Both the position numbers and the translations under genes were made by a program. DNA of 64,000 nucleotides from Burkholderiales bacterium (GTDB lineage: Bacteria; Pseudomonadota; Gammaproteobacteria; Burkholderiales; Burkholderiaceae_E): contig CANKWX010000005.1 of NCBI GenBank assembly GCA_947487165.1, positions 1 to 64,000 on the forward strand. Reading direction: 5' to 3'. Under the pieces are notes generated by a model, which worked only from the letters and a program-made list of their open reading frames with translations, had not been told where the DNA came from and did not search any database. How positions within the stretch are numbered: position 1 is the stretch's first letter; each line of letters begins with the position of its first letter. Shown here piece after piece: positions 30,958 through 40,573 of this stretch.

Positions 30958-32424
30958 TCACAGCCCCGCCAGACAGAGGTACTTCAGCTCGAGGTACTCG
31001 TCGATGCCGTATTTCGACCCTTCGCGACCCAGCCCCGACTGTTTGACCCCACCAAACGGCGACACCTCGTTCGACAAAATCCCGGAATTGACGCAGACCA
31101 TGCCCGACTCGAGCGCCTCAGCCACCCGGAAGATCCGACCGACATCGCGTGCGTAAAAGTAGGCCGCCAGACCGAACTCGGTGTCATTGGCCATCGCAAT
31201 CGCCTCAGCCTCGTCCTTGAATCGGAAGAGCGGCGCCACCGGCCCGAAGGTTTCCTCGCGAGCGATCCGCATCTGCGCGGTCACGCCGGTGAGGATGGTC
31301 GGCTCGAAAAAGAGACCACCCAGGGCATGCGGTTTGCCGCCGAGCAACAGCGACGCGCCTTTGGCCAAGGCATCGGCCACATGCTCCTGCACCTTGGCGA
31401 CCGCGGACGCCTCGATCAGCGGACCCACCTGAACGCCCGGCTCGGCACCCGCGCCAACCTTGAACTGCGCCACCTTGACCGCGAGCTTGGCCGCAAAGGC
31501 CTCGTAGACGCTGTCCTGAACATAGATCCGGTTGGCACACACGCAGGTCTGACCGGCATTGCGATACTTCGAGGCGAGCGCGCCCTCGACCGCCGCATCC
31601 AGATCGGCATCATCAAAGACGATGAAGGGCGCATTGCCCCCCAGCTCGAGCGAGAGCTTCTTGACCGAATCAGCCGACTGCCGCAGCAAAACGCGTCCGA
31701 CTTCGGTCGACCCGGTGAACGAGACCTTGCGCACCACCGGGCTGGTGCAAAGCGCCAGGCCAATCGCCGGCGCATTCGGCGCGTCGGCCACGATCAGATT
31801 CAACACGCCGGCGGGCAATCCTGCCTGCACCGCGAGCTCGACCAGCGCCAGCGCCGACAGCGGCGTGGCTTCGGCCGGCTTGGCCACCACGGTGCAGCCC
31901 GCCGCCAGCGCCGGCGCCACCTTGCGGGTAATCATTGCGATCGGGAAATTCCAGGGCGTGATCGCGGCGCAAACCCCGATCGGCTGCTTGAGCACCATCA
32001 GCCTGCGATCGGTTCCGGTCGTGGGAATGATGTCGCCGTAGGCCCGTTTGCCTTCTTCGGCAAACCATTCGATGAAGCTTGCGCCATAGGCCACCTCGCC
32101 GCGCGCCTCGGCAAGCGGCTTGCCCTGCTCGGCGGTCATCAGCTGCGCGAGGTCCTCGGTGTGCGCCATGATCAGGTCGAACCAGCGGCGCAAAATCGCG
32201 CCGCGGTCCTTCGCGGTGCGCGCCCGCCAGGCGGGCAGGGCGCGTGCGGCCGCATCAATGGCGCGCTGCGTCTCGGCCACGCCCATGTCGGCCACCTCGA
32301 TCAGGGTCTGTCCGCTTGCCGGATCGGTCACGGCAAACACCGCGCCCGAATCGGCATCGACCCACCGACCATCGATAAAGCCCTGGCGTTTGACCAGGGT
32401 CATGTCCTTCAATTGCAGTGTCAT
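30958..32424 (-). CDS. gabD: NAD(P)-dependent succinate-semialdehyde dehydrogenase family
   Basis: This aldehyde dehydrogenase oxidises semialdehydes such as succinate semialdehyde to the acid. The 488-aa protein has ITPWNFPIAMITRKVAPALA, the catalytic glutamate in LSLELGGNAPFIVFDDAD, the catalytic cysteine in RNAGQTCVCANRIYV and the C-terminal NSGILSNEVSPFGGVKQSGLG, all typical of GabD. Related members act on glutarate semialdehyde, so the substrate is not fixed. It is the second gene of the mmsA-gabD-adh-GMC run (33-bp gap from mmsA). Confidence 0.9.
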   Translation of the reverse strand: MTLQLKDMTLVKRQGFIDGRWVDADSGAVFAVTDPASGQTLIEVADMGVAETQRAIDAAARALPAWRARTAKDRGAILRRWFDLIMAHTEDLAQLMTAEQGKPLAEARGEVAYGASFIEWFAEEGKRAYGDIIPTTGTDRRLMVLKQPIGVCAAITPWNFPIAMITRKVAPALAAGCTVVAKPAEATPLSALALVELAVQAGLPAGVLNLIVADAPNAPAIGLALCTSPVVRKVSFTGSTEVGRVLLRQSADSVKKLSLELGGNAPFIVFDDADLDAAVEGALASKYRNAGQTCVCANRIYVQDSVYEAFAAKLAVKVAQFKVGAGAEPGVQVGPLIEASAVAKVQEHVADALAKGASLLLGGKPHALGGLFFEPTILTGVTAQMRIAREETFGPVAPLFRFKDEAEAIAMANDTEFGLAAYFYARDVGRIFRVAEALESGMVCVNSGILSNEVSPFGGVKQSGLGREGSKYGIDEYLELKYLCLAGL

Positions 32425-32457
32425 GGCTGTCTCCCCGCCCTCATCAGTTGCGCAGCG

Positions 32458-34005
32458 TCACTTCATCGTCGGCATCACGAACTCGGCCCCGGCACGGATG
32501 CCGGCAGGCCAGCGCTGTGTGATCGCCTTGTAACGCGTATAGAAGCGCACGCCTTCCGGGCCATGCATGTGATGGTCGCCAAAGAGCGAGTTCTTCCAGC
32601 CGCCGAAGGAATGGAAGGCCATCGGCACCGGGATCGGCACATTGATGCCCACCATGCCGATCTGCACACGGCTCGCAAATTCGCGGGCGGCGTCACCGTC
32701 ACGGGTGAAGATGCAGCAGCCGTTGCCGAACTCATGACCGTTGACCAGCGCAAGCGCGGCCTCGAAGGTCTTGACCCGCGTAATGCCGAGCACCGGCCCG
32801 AAGATTTCTTCCTGGTAGATCTTCATCGAGGGCGCGACATGATCGAAGAGGCAGCCACCGAGAAAAAATCCTTTTTCACGCCCGGCAACACTCAGCCCGC
32901 GGCCATCGACCACCAGGCTCGCACCCTCGGCGACACCGGTATCCACATAGCCCTTGACCTTGTCGAAGTGCTGCTGCGTCACCAGCGGGCCCATCTCGGC
33001 GGTGGCATCCATGCCATCGGCCACCTTGATCTTCCTGACCCGCTCGGCAAGCTTTGCCACCAGCGCATCGGCGGTGGCGTCGCCCACCGCCACCGCCACC
33101 GACACCGCCATGCAACGCTCACCGGCAGAGCCATACGCCGCACCGATCAGCGCATCAACCGCTTGATCCATATCGGCATCGGGCATCACGACCAGATGAT
33201 TCTTGGCGCCACCCAGTGCCTGCACGCGCTTGCCGTTGCGGCTCGCCGTTTCGTGGATGTAGCGCGCAATCGGCGTGGAGCCGACGAAGCTCACCGCCTG
33301 CACCAGCGGATGGGCCATCAGCGCATCAACCGCCACCTTGTCGCCATTAACCACGCTGAACACGCCATCGGGCAACCCCGCTTCCTTGAGCAGCTCGGCG
33401 ATGAAGCGCGGCGCCGACGGATCACGCTCGGAGGGCTTGAGCACGAAGGGATTGCCGCAAGCGATTGCCACCGGGAACATCCACATCGGCACCATCGCCG
33501 GAAAATTGAAAGGCGTAATACCGGCCACCACGCCCAGCGGCTGGCGCATCGACCAGGCATCGATGCCGGTGCCGACCTGCTCGGTGTACTCGCCCTTGAG
33601 CAGACTCGGAATGCCGCAGGCGAACTCGACCACCTCCAGACCGCGCTGCACCTCGCCCTGCGCATCCGAAAACACCTTGCCGTGCTCCGCGGTAATCAGC
33701 CGCGCCAACTCGTCACCATGACGGTCGAGCAGCTCCTTGAACCGGAACATCACCCGCGCCCGGCGGATCGGCGGCGTTGCCGCCCAGCCTGCAAACGCGG
33801 CATGCGCCGATCGCACTGCGGCATCGACGGTGTTTGCATCAGCCAGCGCAACACGTCGGGCAAGCGCACCGGTGGCCGGGTTGAAGACATCGGCCTCACG
33901 ACTGCCGGCGGGCGCTGCGAACGGTGCGCCGTCGATCCAGTGACCCACACGGGTCGCCTCGAGCAGGGCAGTGGCTGAGCTGATCTGTGATTCGGTGCTT
34001 CCCAT
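32458..34005 (-). CDS. mmsA: CoA-acylating methylmalonate-semialdehyde dehydrogenase
   Basis: MmsA converts methylmalonate or malonate semialdehyde to propionyl-CoA or acetyl-CoA in valine, inositol or beta-alanine breakdown. The 515-aa protein has [20 protein letters not shown], the catalytic cysteine in [18 protein letters not shown], and [21 protein letters not shown], which are MmsA hallmarks. It has no LELGG glutamate box ([12 protein letters not shown] instead), as expected for the CoA-acylating branch. ATG at 34005 follows GGAGACCCCC. It is divergent from an IclR regulator across a half-site array. Confidence 0.94.
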   Translation of the reverse strand: MGSTESQISSATALLEATRVGHWIDGAPFAAPAGSREADVFNPATGALARRVALADANTVDAAVRSAHAAFAGWAATPPIRRARVMFRFKELLDRHGDELARLITAEHGKVFSDAQGEVQRGLEVVEFACGIPSLLKGEYTEQVGTGIDAWSMRQPLGVVAGITPFNFPAMVPMWMFPVAIACGNPFVLKPSERDPSAPRFIAELLKEAGLPDGVFSVVNGDKVAVDALMAHPLVQAVSFVGSTPIARYIHETASRNGKRVQALGGAKNHLVVMPDADMDQAVDALIGAAYGSAGERCMAVSVAVAVGDATADALVAKLAERVRKIKVADGMDATAEMGPLVTQQHFDKVKGYVDTGVAEGASLVVDGRGLSVAGREKGFFLGGCLFDHVAPSMKIYQEEIFGPVLGITRVKTFEAALALVNGHEFGNGCCIFTRDGDAAREFASRVQIGMVGINVPIPVPMAFHSFGGWKNSLFGDHHMHGPEGVRFYTRYKAITQRWPAGIRAGAEFVMPTMK

Positions 34006-34088
34006 GGGGGTCTCCGGTGTGTGCTGCTCGAAAGAACGCGACAGCTTGCGAGGGGGCCGCAACCCTCAGCGCGGACGGTGCGGCTTGC

Positions 34089-34133
34089 GTTGTTCGAACA
34101 ACAGTTGTTCAACCAGTTGAACAGTCGTTCAAC
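34089..34133. promoter_or_regulatory. GTTCAAC/GTTGAAC operator array upstream of mmsA and iclR-type gene
   Basis: The array contains a perfect 14-bp palindrome GTTGTTCGAACAAC (34089-34102), an inverted repeat GTTCAAC-CA-GTTGAAC (34107-34122) and a further GTTCAAC (34127-34133). The half-sites are spaced roughly 10 bp apart, about one helical turn. It is the likely binding zone for the divergent IclR-type regulator, controlling mmsA and perhaps itself. The rest of the 34006-34296 gap shows nothing definite. Confidence 0.7.
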
Positions 34134-34296
34134 ATCTGGGAAGATTGTCCGCAGCGCCACAAGCCATGTCAACCGCAGTGCCGGCACGCCTGACGCCCGC
34201 GACATGACCATCTGCCCGGCGCCACGATGACACGCACCCCACGATCCTCACACCCGACCCGCCTCACGCAGAACTTCCGCTTCGCCGATCATCGCC

Positions 34297-35202
34297 ATGC
34301 CCCGCGACACCGACCGCTCACTGCCACCACCCCCAACACTGCCCACGCCGCGCCTGGTCCCGGCGGTCGAGCGCACTTCGCGCCTGCTCGATGCGCTGGC
34401 CGACGCCCACGAGCCGCTGTCGCTGGCCGAACTTGCGCGCCGTCTGAGCCTGCCGCGCAGCAGCCTGCACGGCCTGCTCGCCACGCTGGTCGAGCTCGAC
34501 CTGGCACGGCGCAACGACGAGGCTGAATTCAGCCTCGGGCCGCGCGCGCTGCGATGGGCCGATGCCTTTACCGCGCAGTCGGGCCTGATGCGCGCTTTCG
34601 ACGCCCACGCCCGTCGGATTGCGGCACTCGGCACCGAAACCATCATGCTGGCCACGCTCGAAGGCCGCGACGTGACCTATCTCGCCTGCCGCCAGGGCAG
34701 CCGGCCGCTGGCGGTCAACTTTCGCGTCGGCGGCCGGTTTCCGGCCATCTGCACCTCGTCGGGCAAGGCGATGCTGGCCAGCCTCGAGGACAAGGCAGTC
34801 ACGCAGGCGCTGGGCGCCGGCCCCTTGCCGCGACTGACCCGCCACGGCATCACCAGCCTTGCCTCACTGCGCCGCCAGCTGGCCGACATCCGCCACGACG
34901 GCCATGCGGTCGACGACGAGGAAACCGCCGAAGGCATGCAGTGCTTCGGCGCGCCAGTGTTCGGTGCGCGCGGCGCTGCCGCGCTCGCAGCGGTCGCGGT
35001 CAGCGTGATCAAGGCCGGGCTCACCGCCAAGCGCCGCGCCGAACTCGTCCAGGGCATCCGCCAACTCGCGGCCGACATCTCGACCGAACTCGGCGCGCCG
35101 CCTCCTGCCACAATGACGGCACGCTCGCATCCGACCACCCCCAAACCTCGCGCCAGCGGCACACCACGAGCCAGCCGAATCGCGACCAGCACCCCTCTCT
35201 GA
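34297..35202 (+). CDS. IclR-family transcriptional regulator
   Basis: IclR proteins sense small aromatic or aliphatic acids and control catabolic genes. The 301-aa protein has an N-terminal winged helix (ERTSRLLDALADAHEPLSLA, then LARRLSLPRSSLHGLLATLV) and the effector domain with FPAICTSSGKAMLASL and VDDEETAEGMQCFGAPVF, both signature stretches. A Thr/Pro-rich tail ends it. It is divergent from mmsA and 10 bp upstream of the carbamoylase gene, so it may be co-transcribed with that gene. Confidence 0.93.
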   Translation: MPRDTDRSLPPPPTLPTPRLVPAVERTSRLLDALADAHEPLSLAELARRLSLPRSSLHGLLATLVELDLARRNDEAEFSLGPRALRWADAFTAQSGLMRAFDAHARRIAALGTETIMLATLEGRDVTYLACRQGSRPLAVNFRVGGRFPAICTSSGKAMLASLEDKAVTQALGAGPLPRLTRHGITSLASLRRQLADIRHDGHAVDDEETAEGMQCFGAPVFGARGAAALAAVAVSVIKAGLTAKRRAELVQGIRQLAADISTELGAPPPATMTARSHPTTPKPRASGTPRASRIATSTPL

Positions 35203-35212
35203 AGAGCCCGCC

Positions 35213-36466
35213 ATGAACGCTCCCCTGCCCACGCCGGCCGCCCTGTCCACCTCATCCGACCGCCTGTGGTCGAGCCTGATGTCGCTGGCCACCCTGGGCG
35301 CCACTCCGCGTGGCGGCATCAAGCGCCTGGCACTCACCGAGCTCGATGCCCAGGGTCGCGACCGGGTGACCGGCTGGCTGCGCGAGGCCGGCTGCCAGAT
35401 CCAGTGCGATGCCATCGGCAACCTCTACGCGATCCGGCCCGGCACCGATGCCACGGCCGCACCGGTGGCCATGGGCAGTCACCTCGACACGCAGCCCAGT
35501 GGCGGGCGCTTCGACGGCCAGTACGGCGTGCTCGCCGGGCTTGAAGTCATTCGCACCCTCAACGATGCCGGTATCAGGACCCGCAAGCCGATCGCGGTTG
35601 CGATCTGGACCAACGAAGAGGGCACCCGCTTTCAGCCGGTGATGATGGGCTCGGGCGTCTATGCCGGCGCCTTCACCGTCGAGCACTGCCTGGCTCAACG
35701 CGATGCCGAGGGCATCTCTGTCGGTGAGGCACTCGCCGCGATCGGCGCCGCAGGTACTGATGCCGCACCGGCTTTTGACGCCTACTTCGAGTCGCATATC
35801 GAGCAGGGCCCGGTGCTCGAAAACGAAGGCAAAACCATCGGGGTGGTCGAAGGCGCACTCGGTCAGCGCTGGTTCGATGTGGTGCTCGACGGCCAGGATG
35901 CTCACGCCGGCCCCACGCCGATCGAGCTGCGCCGCGATGCAATGCTGGCCGCCGCGCACCTGACGGTCGCGGTCCGCGAAGTCGCCACCTCGCATCCGCA
36001 CTATGCGCGCGGCACGGTGGGCCGGCTGGTGGTCTCGCCCAATTCGCGCAATGTCATTCCGGGTCGGGTCGAGATGAGCATCGATCTGCGCTGTGCCGAT
36101 GCCGCAACGCTCGATGCGATGACCGACGCGGTGAAGGGCGCTGCCGCAAAGATTTCGGCCGACAGCGGCGTGTCGATCAGCCTTGAGCAGACCGTGTACT
36201 TTGCACCCTGCGCTTTCGACACCGCGCTGGTCGCCTCCATCGAGACCACCGCACAAGCCTTCGGCTATTCGCACCGGCGACTGGCCAGCGGCGCCGGCCA
36301 TGACGCGGTGTATGTCGCGCGGCGCTGCCCCACCGCCATGATCTTCGTGCCCTGCGAGCGCGGCATCAGCCACAACGAAATCGAAAATGCCGACCCGGCG
36401 CATATTCATGCCGGCGCCAATGTGCTCCTGCATGCGGTGCTGGCCCGCGCGCAGCGCGAAGGCTGA
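35213..36466 (+). CDS. Zinc-dependent N-carbamoyl amino-acid amidohydrolase / allantoate amidohydrolase family (HyuC-like)
   Basis: M20-family enzymes of this branch cleave ureido groups from N-carbamoyl amino acids, beta-ureidopropionate or allantoate. The 417-aa protein has metal ligands in MGSHLDTQPSGGRFDGQYGV, NEEGTRFQPVMMGSG and FESHIEQGPVLE, the dimer-domain motif DAHAGPTPIELRRDA, GAGHDAVYVAR, and the last histidine in ERGISHNEIENADP. All ligands are present. The 10-bp gap to the IclR gene suggests one transcript. With MmsA opposite, 3-ureidopropionase is an attractive but unproven role. Confidence 0.92.
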   Translation: MNAPLPTPAALSTSSDRLWSSLMSLATLGATPRGGIKRLALTELDAQGRDRVTGWLREAGCQIQCDAIGNLYAIRPGTDATAAPVAMGSHLDTQPSGGRFDGQYGVLAGLEVIRTLNDAGIRTRKPIAVAIWTNEEGTRFQPVMMGSGVYAGAFTVEHCLAQRDAEGISVGEALAAIGAAGTDAAPAFDAYFESHIEQGPVLENEGKTIGVVEGALGQRWFDVVLDGQDAHAGPTPIELRRDAMLAAAHLTVAVREVATSHPHYARGTVGRLVVSPNSRNVIPGRVEMSIDLRCADAATLDAMTDAVKGAAAKISADSGVSISLEQTVYFAPCAFDTALVASIETTAQAFGYSHRRLASGAGHDAVYVARRCPTAMIFVPCERGISHNEIENADPAHIHAGANVLLHAVLARAQREG

Positions 36467-36579
36467 ACGCCATCGCCGATCTGCTCGCGCCGGGCCCGGA
36501 CGGCGCACTCAGCAGCACATTAGGTGGCGCACTCAGCAGCGCGCTGGGCCAGTCGCCGAGCGCGTCGCTGCTGCTGATC

Positions 36580-37287
36580 GTGGCTGCCATTTTTGTGCTC
36601 GGCGGCCTGGTCAAGGGTCTGATTGGCGTGGGGCTGCCGTTGGTGATGGTGCCGCTGTTGTCGCTGGTCATTCCCAGCCCCAAGGCGATCGCACTGATGG
36701 GCATTCCAATCCTGTTGTCCAATCTCTGGCAGGCGGCCGACGGCGGCATGGTGACCTACGCCCTGCGCCGCTTCGCCTCGCTGCTGGTGGCCATCGTGCT
36801 GGCCACGGCGCTCACCGCGCGCCTGACGCTCGGCCTGCCGGTGGCCACCATCGATGCCCTGGTCGCCGCGGCCCTGCTGCTGGCGGTGGCGATGATGATC
36901 TGGAATCCGGTGCTGAAGGTGAGCCCGCGCAGCGAGCGCCGCTGGGGCGCGGCGGTCGGGCTGTTGTCGGGCGCGATGGGCGGGGTGTCGTCACTGATGG
37001 GCCCGCTGCTGATCACCTATCTAGTGGCGCTGCGGCTGAGCCGCGAGCAGTTCGTGGGCTCGATCAGCATCATCTATATCGCTGGCGCGCTGCCGCTCTA
37101 TCTGTCGATGGCCGCCTTCGATGTGATGGGCTGGCCCGAGGTGCTCCTGTCGGGGCTGGCACTCGCACCGATGTTCGCCGGCATGGCAATCGGCAAGCGC
37201 TTGCGCCACCGGGTCAGCGAGGCGGTGTTCCGGTGGCTGCTGCTCGGCTTTCTCACGACGGTCGGGCTGCTTTTGCTGCTGCGCTGA
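36580..37287 (+). CDS. TauE/SafE (TSUP) family membrane permease
   Basis: TSUP proteins export or import sulfite, sulfonates or organic acids. It has seven to eight hydrophobic segments. The first half-repeat motif is LGGLVKGLIGVGLPLVMVPL and the second is VGLLSGAMGGVSSLMGPLLI. The GTG at 36580 gives 235 aa but starts inside the first helix. The frame is open back to a CTG at 36463 that overlaps the carbamoylase stop and would add 39 residues, including LLLI at the head of the helix. The true start is unsettled. It sits between carbamoylase and pdxA on the same strand. Confidence 0.82.
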   Translation: MAAIFVLGGLVKGLIGVGLPLVMVPLLSLVIPSPKAIALMGIPILLSNLWQAADGGMVTYALRRFASLLVAIVLATALTARLTLGLPVATIDALVAAALLLAVAMMIWNPVLKVSPRSERRWGAAVGLLSGAMGGVSSLMGPLLITYLVALRLSREQFVGSISIIYIAGALPLYLSMAAFDVMGWPEVLLSGLALAPMFAGMAIGKRLRHRVSEAVFRWLLLGFLTTVGLLLLLR

Positions 37288-37340
37288 GCACCGTGCCCCG
37301 ACGCACAGGCCCGGTTCGTTCGAGGCCTACAATTCATCCC

Positions 37341-38612
<1,272 letters not shown>

Positions 38613-38628
38613 TTCCGCGAGCCGCACC

Positions 38629-39765
38629 ATGACCGACTTTCGCAGCGACACCGTCACCCGCCCGACCGCCGCCATGCGCACCGCGATCGCCACTGCCGAG
38701 GTCGGCGACGATGTCTTTGCCGACGACCCGACGGTCAACCGGCTGCAGGCCAGCGCCGCGCAGATGCTGGGCTTTGAAGACGCGCTCTTCGCCAGCTCGG
38801 GCACGCAGACCAATCTGCTCGCGCTGCTGTCGCACTGCGAACGCGGCGACGAAGCCATCGTCGGCCAGCAGTGGCATACCTACAAATGGGAAGCCGGCGG
38901 CATGGCGGTGCTCGGCTCGATCCAGCCGCAACCCCTCGAACACGCCCCCGACGGCACGATTCCGCTGGCCGCCATCGAAGCGGCGATCAAGCCCGACGAT
39001 GCGCACTTCGCGATCACCCGACTGGTGGTGATGGAAAACACCACCGGCGGCAAGGTGCTGCCGATGGACTATCTGCGTGAGATGCGCGCCCTGGCCACGA
39101 GTCGGGGCCTGGCTACCCACCTCGACGGCGCGCGGCTCTTCAATGCCGCAGTCGAAGTCACCCGCCGGCGACGGGCCGGGGTCCGCGAGGGCGCCGGACC
39201 CGACTCGGCGGCCGCCGCACGCGCCCGCGAAGGCGACGTGCCGCTCGAGCCGCGCGCGGTTGCCCGCGAGATCTGCGCCAACTTCGACAGCGTGTCGGTC
39301 TGCCTCTCAAAGGGCCTGGGCGCGCCAGTTGGATCGCTGCTGCTCGGCTCCAAACCGCTGATTGCCCGTGCACGGCGCTGGCGAAAGATGCTGGGCGGCG
39401 GCATGCGCCAGGCCGGCATGATTGCAGCGGGCGGCCTGCACGCCCTCGAAAACCATATCGACCGCCTTGGCGACGACCATGCCAATGCCACCCGACTGGC
39501 CGAAGGGCTGATCGCGCTGGGCCGCCAGCACGGCGGGCTGCAGGCCGACCTGCCGCAGACCAACATCGTCTTTGTTCGCGTCGACGACGCCATCGCGCAA
39601 GCCTTTGCCGATCACTTGGCCGCGCACGGCGTTCGCACCACCGGCAGCGTCGGACGCTATGGCAGTGGTCTGGTGCAGCGCTGGGTCACCCATCTCGATG
39701 TGACCCATCACGATGTCGAGGCCGCGCTTGCGATTGCCGCCGGCTTTTTCGAATCGCGCCGCTGA
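38629..39765 (+). CDS. ltaE: Low-specificity L-threonine aldolase
   Basis: This PLP enzyme cleaves L-threonine or allo-threonine to glycine and acetaldehyde. The 378-aa protein starts MTDFRSDTVTRPTAAMRTAI, the family opening, and has FASSGTQTNLLAL, THLDGARLFNAAV with the PLP-contacting aspartate, and the PLP lysine in SVCLSKGLGAPVGS. An insert of about 33 residues (from TRRRRAGVREGAGPDSAA to PLEPRAV) interrupts the usual short link before AREI. It follows pdxA by 16 bp, so both PLP-related genes probably share a transcript. Confidence 0.93.
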   Translation: MTDFRSDTVTRPTAAMRTAIATAEVGDDVFADDPTVNRLQASAAQMLGFEDALFASSGTQTNLLALLSHCERGDEAIVGQQWHTYKWEAGGMAVLGSIQPQPLEHAPDGTIPLAAIEAAIKPDDAHFAITRLVVMENTTGGKVLPMDYLREMRALATSRGLATHLDGARLFNAAVEVTRRRRAGVREGAGPDSAAAARAREGDVPLEPRAVAREICANFDSVSVCLSKGLGAPVGSLLLGSKPLIARARRWRKMLGGGMRQAGMIAAGGLHALENHIDRLGDDHANATRLAEGLIALGRQHGGLQADLPQTNIVFVRVDDAIAQAFADHLAAHGVRTTGSVGRYGSGLVQRWVTHLDVTHHDVEAALAIAAGFFESRR

Positions 39766-39841
39766 GGACGGGCACGAGTCTGGCCTGCACTGAACCTGTC
39801 AGGGCGCCCCGATTCGCGGGCACCCGCACCGGGAGTCCGCC

Positions 39842-40081
39842 ATGCAGACCAATACAGGCACCATCGACCGACAGATTCGCGTCCTCGCGGGTTTTACCCT
39901 GATCGCGCTGACCGCCACCTCCACCATCGGGCCCTGGGGCTGGATCGGCGTCATCGCCCTGATCACCGGCCTGATCGGCTGGTGCCCGCTCTATGCCGCG
40001 CTCGGCATCGATACCCGAAAGCCGCTGAAGGAGGTCGCCACCAAGCCCCCGGCTCAACCACCGGCCCATCCGTCGGCATGA
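39842..40081 (+). CDS. DUF2892 small membrane protein
   Basis: This 79-aa protein has two hydrophobic segments, VLAGFTLIALTATSTIGPWG and WIGVIALITGLIGWCPLYAA. The GWCPLY motif and the IDRxxR opening identify the DUF2892 family (also fused to rhodanese in YgaP). The Cys in GWCPLY may handle sulfur, though that is only suggested by YgaP. It has a Pro-rich tail. It lies 76 bp after the aldolase gene and 31 bp before the zinc-finger gene. Confidence 0.88.
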   Translation: MQTNTGTIDRQIRVLAGFTLIALTATSTIGPWGWIGVIALITGLIGWCPLYAALGIDTRKPLKEVATKPPAQPPAHPSA

Positions 40082-40112
40082 TCCCGGCGCGCCCGATTCG
40101 ACAGGAACAGCG

Positions 40113-40499
40113 ATGACCACCACCAGCACCCTGAATATCGAAGCGGTCCGCCAGACCATCGAGGCACGCCTTGAGGTTTTGCACGATGAGATCGTCGGCA
40201 AGCTCGGCGAGATGGCCGAGGTGCTGCAGTCGCTCGACCATATCGGCGACCGCGCCGATCTGTCGGTGGCCGACGACACCGGCTCCTCAGACCTCGCCGA
40301 CGCCAGCCGCGACCTTGCGGAATACCGGCAGGGCTTGGCTGCGCTCAAGCGCCTCGACCACGATCTGTATGGCATCTGTACCGACTGCGCCGAGCCGATT
40401 CCGGATGATCGGCTGCAGGCGCAGCCCTTTGCGGTGCGCTGCCTCAGCTGTCAGACCCACAGTGAAAAAGCGTCCGGCATCCGGCACAAATCGATGTAA
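40113..40499 (+). CDS. TraR/DksA-type zinc-finger protein
   Basis: DksA-type proteins enter the RNA polymerase secondary channel; short members are stress regulators. The 128-aa protein has an N-terminal coiled coil, an acidic GDRADLSVADDTGSSDL loop, and a four-cysteine zinc finger (GICTDCAEPIPDDRL and RCLSCQTHSEK). The coiled-coil tip lacks the DxxDxA motif of true DksA, so its polymerase effect is uncertain. Confidence 0.85.
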   Translation: MTTTSTLNIEAVRQTIEARLEVLHDEIVGKLGEMAEVLQSLDHIGDRADLSVADDTGSSDLADASRDLAEYRQGLAALKRLDHDLYGICTDCAEPIPDDRLQAQPFAVRCLSCQTHSEKASGIRHKSM

Positions 40500-40573
40500 G
40501 TCGGCTGCGGGCGGATAATGCGGTGGCGAGTGCCGGATCGGCCTGCGCATCGCACAAGCCGCGCGGAGATCCG

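Noticed and set aside
31327-33978. An 883-codon open frame on the plus strand, antisense to gabD and mmsA
   Set aside because: It is a shadow of third-position GC bias. The translation is rich in His/Arg/Gly with no domain, while the opposite strand encodes two clear aldehyde dehydrogenases.
34089-34133. Factor-independent terminator
   Set aside because: The palindromes are short and not GC-rich, with no U run, and they lie between divergent genes where operators are expected.
35252-36508. A 418-codon antisense frame over the carbamoylase gene
   Set aside because: The carbamoylase has complete metal ligands; the antisense frame is a GC-bias artefact.
36387-37340. An upstream extension that would make PdxA 741 aa
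   Set aside because: The extension overlaps the TauE gene in another frame and shows no domain; ATG at 37341 gives a normal PdxA core.
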